From: Hyphomicrobium album
Lineage (GTDB): Bacteria > Pseudomonadota > Alphaproteobacteria > Rhizobiales > Hyphomicrobiaceae
NCBI RefSeq assembly: GCF_009708035.1
Contig: NZ_WMBQ01000001.1
Location: 124,001 to 188,000, forward strand
Length of the DNA: 64,000 nt
Direction of reading: 5' to 3'
This document shows, piece after piece, positions 26,355 through 35,286 of the stretch (the first letter of the stretch is position 1; each line of letters begins with the position of its first letter). Made by a program: the position numbers and the translations under genes. Under the pieces are notes generated by a model that was not told the DNA's origin, ran no database searches, and saw nothing but the letters and a program-made list of their open reading frames with translations.

Positions 26355-27293
26355 ATGGATATCCTTCTCAAGATCGGCGACATGTGGGTGCGCCGCAGGG
26401 CGGCGCCTGACCTAATTGCAGTCGCCGCTGTCGAAGGCCTGAGGCCCGCGACAGTCGTGACCGGCGCCTCGGAAGGTCTGGGTTTCGCCCTGGCGCGGCG
26501 CATCGCCCGCGAAGGCCGGGCCATCGTCCTCCTGGCGCGGACGGAAGAGGTCCTCGCCGAGGCTGGCGACGACCTGCAAAGCGCGTATCCAAATGCGACC
26601 GTCATCGCCGAGCCTCTCGACGTCGGACAAAAGGATGCCCCCGCACTCCTCGACGCGTTACTCGCCCGGCACGGGCTCTATCTCGACGTCCTGGTCAATA
26701 ACGCCGGCATCGGCATCGGCGGCAACTTCACCGACCTCGCGCCGGAGCAGCTCGACGAACTGGTCGAGACCAACGTCGCCGCCGTCACGCGGCTGACGCG
26801 CCACTATCTGCCGGCCATGCGGGCGCGCGCCCGCGGCGGCATCATGAACCTCGCTTCGCTTGCCGCTTTCACACCGGGCCCCTGGCAGGCGCCTTACTTT
26901 GCCAGCAAAGCCTTCGTCCTATCGCTGACCGCCGCGATCGGGGGCGAATGCGCCGGCGAGGGCGTGCGCGTCTGCGCCATCGCCTGCGGCCCCGTAGAAA
27001 CGCGCATCCACCGCAAGATGAATGCGTCGAACACCTTCTACCGGGCACTGCTGCCGAGCGCCTCCGCGGAGCGCATGGCTAGGCTCGCGTGGCGGTCCTA
27101 TCGCATGGGCCGGCGCGTCGTGGTGCCCGGCATCGTCAACAGCTTCATTGCCTGGTCGGCGCGGGCCATGCCTTACGAGATTTTGCTACCGATGGTCGAT
27201 TGGCTGATGAAGCCGCGTGCGCGGCCGGTATCCGGCACTCGAGCGCGTCGCGGGGCGCTGAGGCTCGCCCGATCGACGGGGAGTCGCCGTTAG
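26355..27293 (+). CDS. SDR family oxidoreductase
   Basis: 312 residues from ATG 26355 (MDILLKIGDMW). A short N-terminal extension precedes a classical short-chain dehydrogenase: cofactor motif TGASEGLGFALA (TGxxxGxG, about 46-57), NNAGIGIG (about 117), the catalytic Ser in NLASLAAF (about 168), and YFASK (about 182) for the Tyr-x-x-x-Lys pair. An Arg in LLART just after beta2 suggests NADPH preference. The C-terminal 60 residues with hydrophobic stretches resemble SDRs that sit on membranes. Substrate unknown. It ends at a strong terminator shared with the convergent aminotransferase. Confidence 0.85.
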   Translation: MDILLKIGDMWVRRRAAPDLIAVAAVEGLRPATVVTGASEGLGFALARRIAREGRAIVLLARTEEVLAEAGDDLQSAYPNATVIAEPLDVGQKDAPALLDALLARHGLYLDVLVNNAGIGIGGNFTDLAPEQLDELVETNVAAVTRLTRHYLPAMRARARGGIMNLASLAAFTPGPWQAPYFASKAFVLSLTAAIGGECAGEGVRVCAIACGPVETRIHRKMNASNTFYRALLPSASAERMARLAWRSYRMGRRVVVPGIVNSFIAWSARAMPYEILLPMVDWLMKPRARPVSGTRARRGALRLARSTGSRR

Positions 27294-27310
27294 AGCGCTC
27301 CGAAAACGAA

Positions 27311-27339
27311 ACGCCCGCGCACTCAATGTGCGCGGGCGT
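27311..27339. terminator. Bidirectional terminator between SDR and aminotransferase genes
   Basis: Perfect 12-bp arms ACGCCCGCGCAC and GTGCGCGGGCGT with a TCAAT loop. It lies in the convergent gap; TCTCTATGCTTT follows on the plus strand and CGTTTTCGG on the minus strand. Confidence 0.75.
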
Positions 27340-27361
27340 CTCTATGCTTTGCACGCTCGGC

Positions 27362-28591
27362 TTACGCGGCCTGGGCGTAGTACTTCTTCAGGCCGCTCAA
27401 CACCTGCGCCTTGTCGACGGTGGCGCCCATTTCGATCATCGCGTCGGCAAAGCGGCTGACGATCTCGTTGATCTGCTCCGGCGATAGCTGGTTCAGGATG
27501 CCGATGCGGACCTGCACCGGCTCCGACAGCGTCGGCCAGATGCCGAACCCCTTGGCGCGGGCACCGGCGACGAGATCCTTCTCTTTGCCCTTCAGGGCGC
27601 CCGGCAGGTTGAGCACGACGAGGCTCGTCATGTTCGACGTCACGTCGCAGCCCATGCTCTCGACGGCCTGCCGCAGCGCCTTCTCGTGGTAGGCGTAGTC
27701 GGAAGCCTTGCGGCGACGACCGTAGGTGAGGATGATGCGCAGTGCCTCGTGGAAGGCAGCGACCGCGTAGCACGAGTGCGTCTGATGATAGACCGCGTTC
27801 GGCACGTCCTTGCCGTCAACGATGCCCCAGTGACGGGCGTCGAGGATCGGGTGATGCACGTAGGTGCGGCAGCCGCGCTTCTTCACCATCTCGATGGCTT
27901 TGTCGGTGAAGCTGACAGGAGCGTAGGTCAGCGGCAGCGACAGCACGCCCTTCTGCGGACACGAGGCCCAGGCGACGACGCCCGGATAGTCGTCGATGTT
28001 GAAGTCGGCGACGCCGAGGCTCGACACCGCGTCGACGATGCCCATCACGCCGTGCTTCACGCAGGCGTCGGAGAAGCCCTTGAGGTCGTTGATGCGGCCC
28101 GAGCCCGTCTCCCAGTGCGCCATGAAGGCAAACAGCGGCTTATGCTGTGCCAGCGCCTTTTCGACCGTCTCGCCGGTCACGGACTGGCCGTGCGGCGTCT
28201 CGACGATGGTCACGCTCGCCGGCTTCGGGTTGAGCGAGTCGGCGGCAAGCTCCTCGGCCGTCGAGGCCTTCATGCGGATGGTGAGCGAGTCGATGCCCGA
28301 GAACGTGCCGTTCGGGAAGGCGACGACCTTGTCGCCCGGCAGGATCAGCGACAGCACGACGTCGAGGCCGGAAAAGCCGGTGCCGGCGACGCCGTAGGTG
28401 TAGACGTTCTTGGTGCCCCACAGATCGCGCAGCATTTCCTTGGCTTCGAGCATGCCGCGGACCACGTCCTTCTGCATGTGGTCGGCGACGCCGGTCTTGG
28501 CGAAGCGCTCGAGCACGCGCGGGTCCGTATTGCCGGGGCCGGGGCCGGCCGCGAGGGTCTCAGGGATTTCTAGGGTCGGGTAGATCTTCAT
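27362..28591 (-). CDS. Class V aminotransferase (serine/alanine--glyoxylate type)
   Basis: PLP enzyme of 409 residues from ATG 28591, preceded by GGAGGA. The N-terminus TLAAGPGPGNTDPRVLERF is the usual class V opening. The cofactor-binding segment GIVDAVSSLGVADF holds the PLP Asp, and ASCPQKGVLSLPL should carry the Schiff-base Lys. The overall layout matches alanine/serine--glyoxylate and serine--pyruvate aminotransferases; in methylotrophs such an enzyme feeds the serine cycle, but no other serine-cycle gene is here, so substrate assignment is uncertain. The 45-residue upstream extension of the frame (to 28726) is not conserved-looking. Confidence 0.85.
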   Translation of the reverse strand: MKIYPTLEIPETLAAGPGPGNTDPRVLERFAKTGVADHMQKDVVRGMLEAKEMLRDLWGTKNVYTYGVAGTGFSGLDVVLSLILPGDKVVAFPNGTFSGIDSLTIRMKASTAEELAADSLNPKPASVTIVETPHGQSVTGETVEKALAQHKPLFAFMAHWETGSGRINDLKGFSDACVKHGVMGIVDAVSSLGVADFNIDDYPGVVAWASCPQKGVLSLPLTYAPVSFTDKAIEMVKKRGCRTYVHHPILDARHWGIVDGKDVPNAVYHQTHSCYAVAAFHEALRIILTYGRRRKASDYAYHEKALRQAVESMGCDVTSNMTSLVVLNLPGALKGKEKDLVAGARAKGFGIWPTLSEPVQVRIGILNQLSPEQINEIVSRFADAMIEMGATVDKAQVLSGLKKYYAQAA

Positions 28592-28970
28592 TAGCGTCCT
28601 CCGATTGCTCCCGCGCGGGCGTTTATCATGCTTGCCCATGACAGCGTCGGCGGAAATTAAGGCAGACCCGGCACCGCGGGCAAGGCTAGAAACGGGGCTC
28701 TCGGTGCGACGCAATGGGACCGGCACGACTTTCCGCAGTGCAGCAGCGAGGGCGGACCGCGACGAACGGCGGACGCTGACGATTGCTGGAGGTGACTTCG
28801 ATAGGGAGGGAAATGCGCGCAGCCCCTACAAACGTCGGCGGGCTCCAAATGGGGAATTAAGCGGTAAGGGCGCATCAATGCCCCGTGAAGGCGATCCTGT
28901 TCCGTAGGGAACACCTCTCCACTTGCCGCCCGGCTATGGATGAGGCGTGATAGCGGACGGCTCATTCGGC
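28592..28970. other. Intergenic region, no gene seen
   Basis: Divergent promoter region for the aminotransferase and the FecR-domain gene, about 380 bp. The open frames across it are basic, Arg-rich shadows without ribosome sites. No clear palindrome or RNA motif was noticed. Confidence 0.35.
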
Positions 28971-30428
28971 ATGCGCCTCGGACAACTAGCTCTGATCGGC
29001 ACCGCGCTGTTCGTCAGCGGCATGCAGGCTGTTGCCGCTCCGGGCGAGGACATCGGCGCCGCGGTGCGGATCGTCAATGTCGTCACCGCCGAGTACGCCT
29101 CCGACCAGCGCCGCTTGGCGACCGGGGACAATGTCCGCCAGGACGATCTAATCGAGGTGAGCGGCGACGGCACCGGCGAAATACGCTTGCGCGACGACAC
29201 CCGCTTGGCTCTGGGCCCAGGCGCGCGGCTGTTGCTCGACGAGTTCGTCTACAACCCGGACATCTCCGGCGGCGCCATTGTGCTCAACCTCGTCAAAGGC
29301 GCCTTCCGTTTCGTCACCGGCGCAGCGGTCAAGCCGGCCTACGTCATTCGCACCCCCTCGGCGTCGATCACGGTGCGCGGCACGATCTTCGACGTCTACG
29401 TTCAGACGAGCGGCCTATCGTGGCTGCTGCTCATCGAAGGCGCCATCGAGGTCTGCAATGACCGGGGGGACTGCAGCCTGCACGACGAGCCGGGCAAGCT
29501 CATTCGCATCACGCCGGAGGGCGATGTCGGCAACCCCGTGAAGTGGGCAAGCTTGCAGAAAGACGGCGAGCCGTTCGAAGCGGCATTTCCATTCGTCGTC
29601 GAGCCGCCGTCCTTTGAACCGGACCCCGTCTTCACGCCGGAGGACATCGTCGGTGGCGATGTTCCCGATCCGCCCGCCGGTGGCAAGGACGAAGACGTCG
29701 AGGAAGCGAGCGACGGTGGGGGTACCACGCAGCCGCCGCCGGTGACGCCGCCAACCACGCCGCTGAAGTGCTGGAACGGCTGGAGGGAAGTTCCGAGGGC
29801 CTGGAGCGACAAGGGCTGGCGCGTGAAGCCGCGCCGCCGCGGCGACCGCGTCATCTACTGCGCGCATCCCGTGGCGCCGCCCTCGCATGACCCCTCTCCG
29901 TCGCCGAAGCCGGAGTGCACCGGGGGCACCGTCATCATGTTGAAGACGTTACCTCCGCGCTGGCGCTGCACGTGCCCCTCCGGCACGACCCGTCATCAGA
30001 CCGGGCGGAATGCCTACGTGTGCAAAGCCAAGCCGACCGACCCGCCGAAAGATCCGAAGGCCGATTGCCTCAGGAAAGGCTGGCGGTGGACGGGCAAGCG
30101 CTGCGTTGTACCCGACGGCGGCTGTCCCAAGGGTTACGCCGGCAAGCCGCCGCTCTGCGTGAAGCTGCCTGGCAATTGCCCGAAGGGTTACGTCGGCGAG
30201 CCGCCGAACTGCCGGAAGCTGCCGCCGATCCACTGCCCGAAGGGCTACACGGGCCGGCCGCCGAAATGCACGAAGGTGACTTTCGACAAGTGCCCGAAAG
30301 GCTATGCCGGCCGCCAGCCGAACTGCACCAAGCTGAGCCAGGGCAACTCGGGCGACAAGCTGAAGAACATCAAGCAGAAGCTCGACAAGCTGAAGTTCGA
30401 CAAGTTCAAGCGCTTCAAGAAGGACTGA
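28971..30428 (+). CDS. FecR-domain exported protein with C-terminal CPKGY Cys repeats
   Basis: 485 residues from ATG 28971. Signal peptide about 1-26 (MRLGQLALIG...AVAA|PGED). A FecR-type domain follows (about 35-165): VNVVTAEYAS, the RLATGDNVRQDD motif, ASITVRGTIFDV with the conserved V-R-G-T, and LLLIEGAIEVCN. After a Pro-rich linker (195-265) there are WR-containing segments with Cys pairs, then four tandem units of the form C-P-K-G-Y-x-G-x-(P/Q)-P-x-C-x-K (about 384-460) and a Lys-rich helix at the end. FecR proteins usually relay signals to ECF sigma factors; with no sigma gene nearby and no transmembrane helix, this is more likely a secreted or surface protein. Confidence 0.8.
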   Translation: MRLGQLALIGTALFVSGMQAVAAPGEDIGAAVRIVNVVTAEYASDQRRLATGDNVRQDDLIEVSGDGTGEIRLRDDTRLALGPGARLLLDEFVYNPDISGGAIVLNLVKGAFRFVTGAAVKPAYVIRTPSASITVRGTIFDVYVQTSGLSWLLLIEGAIEVCNDRGDCSLHDEPGKLIRITPEGDVGNPVKWASLQKDGEPFEAAFPFVVEPPSFEPDPVFTPEDIVGGDVPDPPAGGKDEDVEEASDGGGTTQPPPVTPPTTPLKCWNGWREVPRAWSDKGWRVKPRRRGDRVIYCAHPVAPPSHDPSPSPKPECTGGTVIMLKTLPPRWRCTCPSGTTRHQTGRNAYVCKAKPTDPPKDPKADCLRKGWRWTGKRCVVPDGGCPKGYAGKPPLCVKLPGNCPKGYVGEPPNCRKLPPIHCPKGYTGRPPKCTKVTFDKCPKGYAGRQPNCTKLSQGNSGDKLKNIKQKLDKLKFDKFKRFKKD

Positions 30429-30699
30429 CGGCACCCGCTTGTAACGTTTAGTGGCCAATGGGCAACATGGCGGCGAGCGGGACACGCCGATAGCCGAACC
30501 CCACATGACGTTTCGCTCGTTCCTATGTGTCGTCTATAGTTGTCGCGATCTGCTCGCTGGCGCCGCGAAGGTGCGCCAATTCCTCGCTATGGCACGCGCA
30601 ACAAGCTCCTATTGAGCTTAACGCCAACGCAACAAGCCGCGCGTTAGGTTGCGATCTCATCCGAGCGCGCCCAAGGTACGACAGCGGAGGCACAAAGGC

Positions 30700-33192
30700 A
30701 TGGTCGAGCTTCTGTTTTGCGTCGCGCTGCTCGGCGCCATCCTCGCCCTCGGTATGTACAAGGTGCCGCTCTGGGCATGGGCCGGTGCTCTTGCGCTCGC
30801 GGCGCTCGTCTGGGCGAGCGGGCCAGTGCACGGCCATATGGGCGTGTTCGGCTTCCTGCTCTGGGTGTTTGCCGCAGGTCTTGCGGTGCTCTCCATTCCC
30901 GCGATCCGCCGCAACTACGTCAGCGCACCCGTCTTCAAGTTCGTGAAGGGCACGTTGCCGAAGGTGTCCGACACCGAGCAGCAGGCGCTGGAAGCCGGCA
31001 CCGTCGGCTTCGATGCCGAGCTGTTTTCCGGAACCCCCGACTGGAACAAGCTCCGCGCTATCGCCCCTGTGGTCCTCACCCCCGAGGAGCAGGCGTTCCT
31101 CGATGGCCCGACCGGCGAGCTGTGCGGGATGATCGACGACTGGCAGGTGCGCCATGCGCAGCGCGAGATCCCCGAGAACATCTGGGACTTCGTCAAGTCG
31201 CGCGGCTTCCTCGGCATGCTTATTTCCAAAGAGCATGGCGGTCTTGGCTTCTCCGCGCAGGCGCAGTCGCTGATCATCGGCAAGATCGCCTCGCGCTCCC
31301 CCGACGTCGTCACCATCGTCATGGTCCCGAACTCGCTGGGTCCAGGCGAGCTGATCGAGAAGTACGGCACCGAGCAGCAAAAGCATTACTACCTGCCGCG
31401 CCTCGCCAAGGGCGAGGAGATCCCGTGCTTCGCACTGACTGGCCCCACGTCCGGCTCCGACGCCGCTACGATGCGCGACATAGGCACCGTCATTCGCGGC
31501 CCCGACGGCAAGCCGGCGATCCGCCTCTCTTGGGACAAGCGCTACATCACGCTTGGCCCCAAAGCGACGCTACTCGGCCTCGCCTTCCGCCTGTTTGATC
31601 CCGAGAACATCCTCGGCAAGGGCGACAACCTCGGCATCACCGTCGCCATGATCCCGACCAAGCACGGGGGCGTGCAGATCGGCCGTCGCCATTTGCCATC
31701 GGGTGCGGCTTTCCCCAACGGACCCAACTGGGGCCGCGACGTCGTCATTCCGATCGACTGGATCATCGGCGGCGAAGCGATGGCTGGCCAGGGCTGGCGC
31801 ATGCTGATGGAATGCCTCGCCGCCGGCCGCGCCATCTCGCTGCCTTCGACTGCCACCGCCGGCACCAAGATGATGTTGCGCGTGTCGAGCGCGTATGGGC
31901 GCATCCGCAAGCAGTTCGGCCTGCCGGTGGCGCGTATGGAAGGCGTCGAGGAGCCGCTCGCGCGCTTGGTGGAGTCGGCCTATGCGACCGAGGCAGCACG
32001 TGCAGTAACAGCCGCGATGGTCTCGCGCGGCGAGCGCCCGTCGGTGATCTCGGCGCTGATGAAGTACGCCACGACCGAGCGCATGCGCCAGGCGGTCAAC
32101 GACGCCTTCGACATTCACGGCGGCCGCGCCATCTGCGACGGTCCGACCAACTACCTGCAATCGGCCTATCAAATGGTGCCGGTCGGCATCACGGTCGAAG
32201 GCGCCAACATCCTGACGCGCACGCTCATCACCTTCGCCCAGGGCGCGTTGCGCTCGCATCCCTATCTCTATCGCGAGATCCAGGCGGCGCAGGATGCCGA
32301 CCGCACGCGGGGGCTCGACGCCTTCGACCGCGCCTTTGGCGATCACGTCGCGTTCTCGGTGTCGAATGCCTGCGGCGCCTTCTTCCACAATGTCACCGGA
32401 GGCATCTTCGCGCCGGCACCGGAGAAATCGTTCGACACCGCGAATTGGTACAGCCAGCTGGCGCGCTGCTCGCGCAGCTTCGCCTTCGTCGCCGATCTCA
32501 CGGTCGCCTCGCTCGGCGGCAGCCTGAAGATGAAGCAGAAGCTCTCCGGGCGTCTCGCCGACGCGCTGGCCGAGCTCTACATCCTCGCCTGCGTTCTGAA
32601 GCGCTACGAGGACGACGGCCGCCTGTCGAGCGATCGCACCTTTGTGGATCTCGCTGCGATGAACGGCCTCTACCGCTTCCAGGAAGCGCTGCGCGGCGTC
32701 GTCGACAACTTCCCCATTCCCGCCGCGCGCTGGGCGATGCGCATCGTCGCCTTCCCCTTCGGAAATCCCTATCGCCCGGCGCCGGATGTCCTCGGCCACC
32801 GCGCGGTGAAGCTGGTGATGGAGGCACCGGAGGTGCGCGAGCGTCTCACGCGCTACATCTACGTGTCGCATGACCCGGACGATCCGACCGGCCTGCTCGA
32901 GGTGACGATGAAGAAGGCGATCGCCGCCGAGGAAGCCGAGAAGAAGCTCGAGCGGGCCATCCGCGCCGGCACGGTGCGCCGCTATCACGGCATCGACTGG
33001 ATCGGCGAGGCAATGGCGCAGGGCGTCGTCACCGAGAGCGAGGGCCAGCAGCTGCGCGAGCTCGAAGCGCTCACCGCCCGCGTGATTGCCGTCGACCACT
33101 TCGATGCCGCCGCGCTGAAGCCCAACTATCGAACGACCCCTGACGTGCTGGGGCACAATTCGCGCGGCGTCGAAAGCGCTGCAGCAGAGTAG
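30700..33192 (+). CDS. fadE: Acyl-CoA dehydrogenase, FadE type
   Basis: First beta-oxidation step: FAD-dependent desaturation of acyl-CoA. 830 residues, the large FadE architecture, from ATG 30700 with GGAGG upstream. Two transmembrane helices open it (about 3-20 and 25-60), then the dehydrogenase core: PEEQAFLDGPTGELCGM, CFALTGPTSGSDAA and the flavin-contact region ending in AFDIHGGRAICDGP (about 480), then the FadE-specific C-terminal domain (600-830). It starts a gene run fadE-fadB-fadA-cyclopropane synthase. The longer frame from 30649 lacks a ribosome site. Confidence 0.93.
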   Translation: MVELLFCVALLGAILALGMYKVPLWAWAGALALAALVWASGPVHGHMGVFGFLLWVFAAGLAVLSIPAIRRNYVSAPVFKFVKGTLPKVSDTEQQALEAGTVGFDAELFSGTPDWNKLRAIAPVVLTPEEQAFLDGPTGELCGMIDDWQVRHAQREIPENIWDFVKSRGFLGMLISKEHGGLGFSAQAQSLIIGKIASRSPDVVTIVMVPNSLGPGELIEKYGTEQQKHYYLPRLAKGEEIPCFALTGPTSGSDAATMRDIGTVIRGPDGKPAIRLSWDKRYITLGPKATLLGLAFRLFDPENILGKGDNLGITVAMIPTKHGGVQIGRRHLPSGAAFPNGPNWGRDVVIPIDWIIGGEAMAGQGWRMLMECLAAGRAISLPSTATAGTKMMLRVSSAYGRIRKQFGLPVARMEGVEEPLARLVESAYATEAARAVTAAMVSRGERPSVISALMKYATTERMRQAVNDAFDIHGGRAICDGPTNYLQSAYQMVPVGITVEGANILTRTLITFAQGALRSHPYLYREIQAAQDADRTRGLDAFDRAFGDHVAFSVSNACGAFFHNVTGGIFAPAPEKSFDTANWYSQLARCSRSFAFVADLTVASLGGSLKMKQKLSGRLADALAELYILACVLKRYEDDGRLSSDRTFVDLAAMNGLYRFQEALRGVVDNFPIPAARWAMRIVAFPFGNPYRPAPDVLGHRAVKLVMEAPEVRERLTRYIYVSHDPDDPTGLLEVTMKKAIAAEEAEKKLERAIRAGTVRRYHGIDWIGEAMAQGVVTESEGQQLRELEALTARVIAVDHFDAAALKPNYRTTPDVLGHNSRGVESAAAE

Positions 33193-33255
33193 GATCAGTC
33201 GCGTAGCGGCGCATCGCTTCGGCGGTGCGGCTCCGGTTGCGTGAGAGGAGTTGCG

Positions 33256-35262
33256 ATGTTCAAGACCGCGTCCCGCCCGTTGCCAAACCTGAAGGACTGG
33301 CGCTTCTCCGTCGACGAGTGGGGCATCGGCTGGGCCGAGTTCGACCGCGAGGGCGAGAACCAGAACTCGCTTGGCCGCCGGCCGCTGGAAGAGCTGGGCG
33401 AGATCGTCGCCGTGGTGGAGAAGGGTGCGCGCGACAAGTCCATCCGCGGGCTCGTCATCATCTCCGCCAAGGAGCGCGGCTTCATCGTGGGGGCCGACAT
33501 CCGCGAGTTCGCCGATCTCAAGACCGAGAGCGAGGTCATCGAGAAGCTGCGCGCGGTGACGGCGCTGTTCGACCACATCGAGCGCCTGCCGGCGCCGGTC
33601 GTCTGCGCGATCAACGGCTTCTGCCTCGGCGGCGGCCTCGAACTGGCGCTGGCCTGTCACTACCGCATCGCCACGCGCGATAGCGGCACCAAGCTTGGCT
33701 TCCCCGAGGTAAAGCTCGGCATCTTCCCCGGCTTCAACGGTACGGCGCGATCGATTCGCCTGGCCGGTGCGCCAGCCGCCATGCAGGCGATGCTTACCGG
33801 CAAGATGCTGTCGGCCTCGGCTGCGCGGGGCATGGGCCTCGTCGACCAGCTCGTGGACAGCCGCGGCGCGCTTCCCTGGGCAGCGCGCAAGGCGGTGCTG
33901 CGCAATCGCAAGTCGAAGCCGGCGGGCTTTGCCAAGAAGCTACTCTCCATGTGGCCGGCGCGCGATCTGCTCGCCAAGCGCATGCGCTCGGAGGTCGCCA
34001 AGAAGGCGCGCGAAGACCATTACCCGGCGCCCTATCGTCTGATCGACCTGTTCGAGCGCTACGGCGCCAACGACGAGGCGATGAAGGCCGCCGAGACCCG
34101 CGCCTTCGCGCCGCTCATGGTTTCGGATCAATCGCGCAACCTGCGCCGGGTGTTCTGGCTTTCGGAGTTGCTCAAGGGTCAGGCGCCGAAAAAGCTCGCC
34201 TGGCGTCCCTCGCGTGTGCACGTCATCGGCGCCGGCACGATGGGCGCCGACATCGCCGGCTGGTGCGTCGCCCGCGGTATGGAGGTGACGCTGCAGGATG
34301 TCTCGCCCGAGCAGATCACCAAGGGGATCGCCGCGCAGGGCAAGCTGTTCGCGCGCAAGTTCAAGACCAAGGCACAGCGCGACGCGGCCAAGGCGCGGCT
34401 CATCGCCGATCCGAACGGCGAAGGCATCGCGCGTGCCGACGTGGTCATCGAGGCGATCGTCGAGAACCTGGCGATCAAGCAGAAGGTGCTGAGCGAGATC
34501 GAGGCCAAGATGAAGCCCGGTGCCGTGCTCGCCACCAACACCTCGTCGCTGCTGATCGAGGATATCGCCGCCGGGCTGCCCGATCCTGGCCGCCTCATCG
34601 GCCTGCACTTCTTCAATCCGGTAGCGCTGATGCCGCTCGTCGAGGTCGTGCGCGGGTCGCAGACGCGCGAGGAGGACGTGAAGCGCGGCGCCGCCTTCGT
34701 CACCGCCATCGACAAGTTTCCCCTCATCACCAAGAGCGTGCCCGGCTTCCTCGTGAACCGCGTGCTCACGCCATATATGTTCGGCGCCATGGTCCGTCTG
34801 GAGCACGGCGAGGACAAGGAGCGCATCGACGAGGCGGCGCGCGCCTTCGGCATGCCGATGGGCCCCATCGAGCTCGCCGACACCGTCGGCCTCGATGTGT
34901 GCGCGCACGTCGCCCACATTCTCAAGTTCTCCTCGGAAGGCTCCAAGCTCGACCGGCTCGTGGCCGAGGGCAAGCTCGGCAAGAAGTCGGGCGAGGGCTT
35001 CTACGTCTGGGAGGGGGGCAAGCCGCAGAAGACCGGCCGCGTCTTCGACAAGGCGGAAATGGAGAAGCTTGGTCGCGACCTCGTCGAGCCGCTGATCGCC
35101 GAGGCGCAGCGCGCCGTCGACGAGCAGGTGGTCGAGAATGCCGACCTCGTCGATGCCGGTGTCATCTTCGGCACGGGGTTCGCGCCGTTCCGCGGCGGCC
35201 CGCTGCACTACAAGGCGGCGCAGTCGCCCGCCGTTCCCGCGCAAGCCGCGGCCGCCGAATAA
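33256..35262 (+). CDS. fadB: Fatty acid oxidation protein FadB/FadJ type (enoyl-CoA hydratase/3-hydroxyacyl-CoA dehydrogenase)
   Basis: Bifunctional enzyme of 668 residues doing steps two and three of beta-oxidation. The hydratase/isomerase domain is at about 1-200, with oxyanion-hole motif ERGFIVGADIREF and the INGFCLGGGLELALAC helix. The NAD-binding domain begins at VHVIGAGTMGADIAGWC (about 320). The dehydrogenase C-terminal domain has GLHFFNPVALMPLVEVV with the catalytic His and SVPGFLVNRVLTPY. Start ATG 33256 follows AGAGGAG. It is 63 bp downstream of fadE and 24 bp upstream of fadA on one strand. Confidence 0.93.
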   Translation: MFKTASRPLPNLKDWRFSVDEWGIGWAEFDREGENQNSLGRRPLEELGEIVAVVEKGARDKSIRGLVIISAKERGFIVGADIREFADLKTESEVIEKLRAVTALFDHIERLPAPVVCAINGFCLGGGLELALACHYRIATRDSGTKLGFPEVKLGIFPGFNGTARSIRLAGAPAAMQAMLTGKMLSASAARGMGLVDQLVDSRGALPWAARKAVLRNRKSKPAGFAKKLLSMWPARDLLAKRMRSEVAKKAREDHYPAPYRLIDLFERYGANDEAMKAAETRAFAPLMVSDQSRNLRRVFWLSELLKGQAPKKLAWRPSRVHVIGAGTMGADIAGWCVARGMEVTLQDVSPEQITKGIAAQGKLFARKFKTKAQRDAAKARLIADPNGEGIARADVVIEAIVENLAIKQKVLSEIEAKMKPGAVLATNTSSLLIEDIAAGLPDPGRLIGLHFFNPVALMPLVEVVRGSQTREEDVKRGAAFVTAIDKFPLITKSVPGFLVNRVLTPYMFGAMVRLEHGEDKERIDEAARAFGMPMGPIELADTVGLDVCAHVAHILKFSSEGSKLDRLVAEGKLGKKSGEGFYVWEGGKPQKTGRVFDKAEMEKLGRDLVEPLIAEAQRAVDEQVVENADLVDAGVIFGTGFAPFRGGPLHYKAAQSPAVPAQAAAAE

Positions 35263-35286
35263 CTTCGAGCCAAGAGGCAGGACGAG

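Noticed and set aside
28605-28907. 100-codon frame between the aminotransferase and FecR genes
   Set aside because: No ribosome site, Arg-rich, stops inside non-conserved DNA.
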